41,411 bases of DNA from positions 1 to 41,411 of the forward strand of contig JARFTX010000031.1 of NCBI GenBank assembly GCA_029289265.1. The letters are read 5' to 3'. Position 1 is the stretch's first letter. The number at the start of each line of letters is the position of its first letter. Source of the stretch: Gammaproteobacteria bacterium (GTDB lineage Bacteria; Pseudomonadota; Gammaproteobacteria; Burkholderiales; Rhodocyclaceae). Below the pieces are notes generated by a model. It worked only from the letters and a program-made list of their open reading frames with translations, ran no database searches and was not told the origin of the DNA. A program made the position numbers and the translations under genes. Shown piece by piece: positions 40,129 to 41,411 of the stretch.

Positions 40129-41411
40129 ATGAACCGCTTTCCGCTCTGGAAGAACATCGCGATCTGCGTGATCCTGTTCTTCGGCTTTCTCTACACGCTT
40201 CCGAACTTCTACGGCGAGGTGCCGGCGGTTCAGGTCTCGAGCGGCAAGGCGACGCTGCGGCTGGATTCCGGCGTGATCGCCCCGATCGAGCAGGCACTGT
40301 CGAGAGCCGGCGTCCAGCACACGGGCATCATCTCCGGCGAGACCAGCATCCGGTTCCGATTCCCCGGAACGGACGAGCAACTGCTCGCACGCGACGTGAT
40401 CGAGGGGCAACTCAACCCCGATCCGACCGATCCGTCCTACATCGTCGCGCTGAACCTCCTTCCGGCCACGCCGAACTGGCTGACCTCGATCAACGCGCTG
40501 CCGATGTATCTCGGCCTCGACCTGCGCGGCGGCGTGCACTTCCTGCTCGAAGTCGACATGCCCGGAGCGATCATCAACCGCCTGGATTCGACCAGCGCCG
40601 ACCTGCGCACGCTGATGCGCGACCGCCGCGTACGCCACGCCGGGATCACGCGCGAGGGCAACGCAATCCATCTGCGCTTCCGGGATGCCGAGCAGCGCAC
40701 CGCGGCCCGCACCGCCATCCAGAACAGCACGTCCGACCTGCTGCTGGTCGACCGCGACGACGGGCCGGACGACTTCAAGCTGATCGCGACGCTCGAAGCG
40801 ACGGCGCAGCAGACGATTCGCGAATTCGCGATCACCCAGAACATCACCACCCTGCGCAACCGGATCAACGAACTGGGCGTCGCCGAGCCGGTCATCCAGC
40901 AGCAGGGCGCGGATCGCATCGTCGTGCAGCTGCCCGGGGTCCAGGACGTCGCCCAGGCCAAGGACATCCTCGGCCGCACCGCCACCCTCGAAGTGCGCAT
41001 GGTCGACGACAGCCCTGGCGCACTCGAAGCGGCGCTCGAGGGGCGCATTCCCTTCGGCACCGAACTCTATACGGAACGCGGCGGCTCCCCCCTGCTTGTG
41101 CGCAACGAGGTCGTCCTGACCGGTGATCGCCTGACCGACGCACAGCCGGGTTTCGACAGCCAGACCAACGAACCGGCGGTGCACCTGACCCTGGACTCGG
41201 CCGGCGCACGCATCTTCCGCGACATCACACGGGACAACGTCGGCAAACGCATGGCGATCCTGCTGATCGAGCGCGGCCGCGGCGAGGTCATCACCGCGCC
41301 GGTGATCCGTACCGAGATCGGCGGCGGCCGGGTGCAGATCTCCGGGCGCATGACGACCACCGAAGCCAACGACGTCGCGCTGCTGCTGCGCGCCGGCAGC
41401 CTCGCCGCACC
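40129..41411 (+). CDS. secD: Protein translocase subunit SecD (partial, C-terminus outside window)
   Basis: SecD, with SecF, uses the proton gradient to help complete protein export. The frame runs open from ATG 40129 to the window edge for 427 codons. It has an N-terminal membrane helix (IAICVILFFGFLYTL), then the periplasmic P1 domain with LGLDLRGGVHFLLEVD, a SecD signature, and VAEPVIQQQGADRIVVQLPGV. The remaining five membrane helices lie outside. Upstream is yajC. Confidence 0.96.
   Translation, partial: MNRFPLWKNIAICVILFFGFLYTLPNFYGEVPAVQVSSGKATLRLDSGVIAPIEQALSRAGVQHTGIISGETSIRFRFPGTDEQLLARDVIEGQLNPDPTDPSYIVALNLLPATPNWLTSINALPMYLGLDLRGGVHFLLEVDMPGAIINRLDSTSADLRTLMRDRRVRHAGITREGNAIHLRFRDAEQRTAARTAIQNSTSDLLLVDRDDGPDDFKLIATLEATAQQTIREFAITQNITTLRNRINELGVAEPVIQQQGADRIVVQLPGVQDVAQAKDILGRTATLEVRMVDDSPGALEAALEGRIPFGTELYTERGGSPLLVRNEVVLTGDRLTDAQPGFDSQTNEPAVHLTLDSAGARIFRDITRDNVGKRMAILLIERGRGEVITAPVIRTEIGGGRVQISGRMTTTEANDVALLLRAGSLAA

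Overview
The window is high-GC bacterial chromosome with dense, mostly housekeeping gene content. Gene order and protein types point to a betaproteobacterium, most likely Rhodocyclales (Azoarcus/Thauera-like). The block ndk-rlmN-pilF-rodZ-ispG-hisS-yfgM-bamB-der-hfq-hflX-hflK-hflC-DUF2065-hisZ-purA, the queA-tgt-yajC-secD block and a NasR-type nitrate regulon all fit this; the taxonomic call is inference. No insertion sequence, prophage, CRISPR array or obvious transferred island was seen.

Layout. (1) 1-9661, minus strand: nitrate assimilation. In transcription order it holds nasR (NIT plus ANTAR antiterminator), a 309-base regulatory interval, nrtA-nrtB-nrtD (nitrate ABC transporter), nirB-nirD (NADH nitrite reductase) and nasA (nitrate reductase, cut by the left edge). 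(2) 9917-13244, minus: rlmB and rnr. (3) 13244-13623, plus: two identical tRNA-Leu(CAG) genes, each followed by a terminator. (4) 13629-29144, minus: a long, tightly packed run from ndk to purA, often with overlapping starts and stops. (5) 29234-32930: a TRAP-type solute-binding protein (minus) divergent from a DctS/DctR two-component pair (plus). (6) 33012-36101, minus: tilS, accA and a Bax-inhibitor-1 family membrane protein. (7) 36312-37220, plus: an NhaR-like LysR regulator. (8) 37391-37477, minus: tRNA-Leu(CAA). (9) 37526-41411, plus: queA, tgt, yajC and secD (cut by the right edge).

The richest region is 8033-8341, upstream of nrtA. Reading the minus strand, it contains two NtrC-type palindromes (GCAC-N7-GTGC) 30 bp apart, a close match to a sigma-54 -24/-12 promoter, then a leader RNA. 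The leader has two hairpins carrying the same hexaloop, AACGGC, with A at loop position 1 and G at position 4, which is the signature of ANTAR-protein targets. The second hairpin shares bases with the 5' arm of an intrinsic terminator that ends in a U run before nrtA. This reads as a two-input switch: nitrogen limitation (NtrC/sigma-54) starts transcription, and nitrate or nitrite sensed by NasR lets it pass the terminator. The mechanism is known from Klebsiella nasF; here the whole circuit can be read base by base in a betaproteobacterium-like genome.

Other points of interest are a 20-bp inverted repeat in the leader of the Bax-inhibitor-like gene, an apparently orphan DctP beside DctSR, promoters embedded in the start codon of rnr and the stop codon of tgt, and a 28-bp perfect palindrome that probably terminates transcription from both sides between tRNA-Leu and purA.
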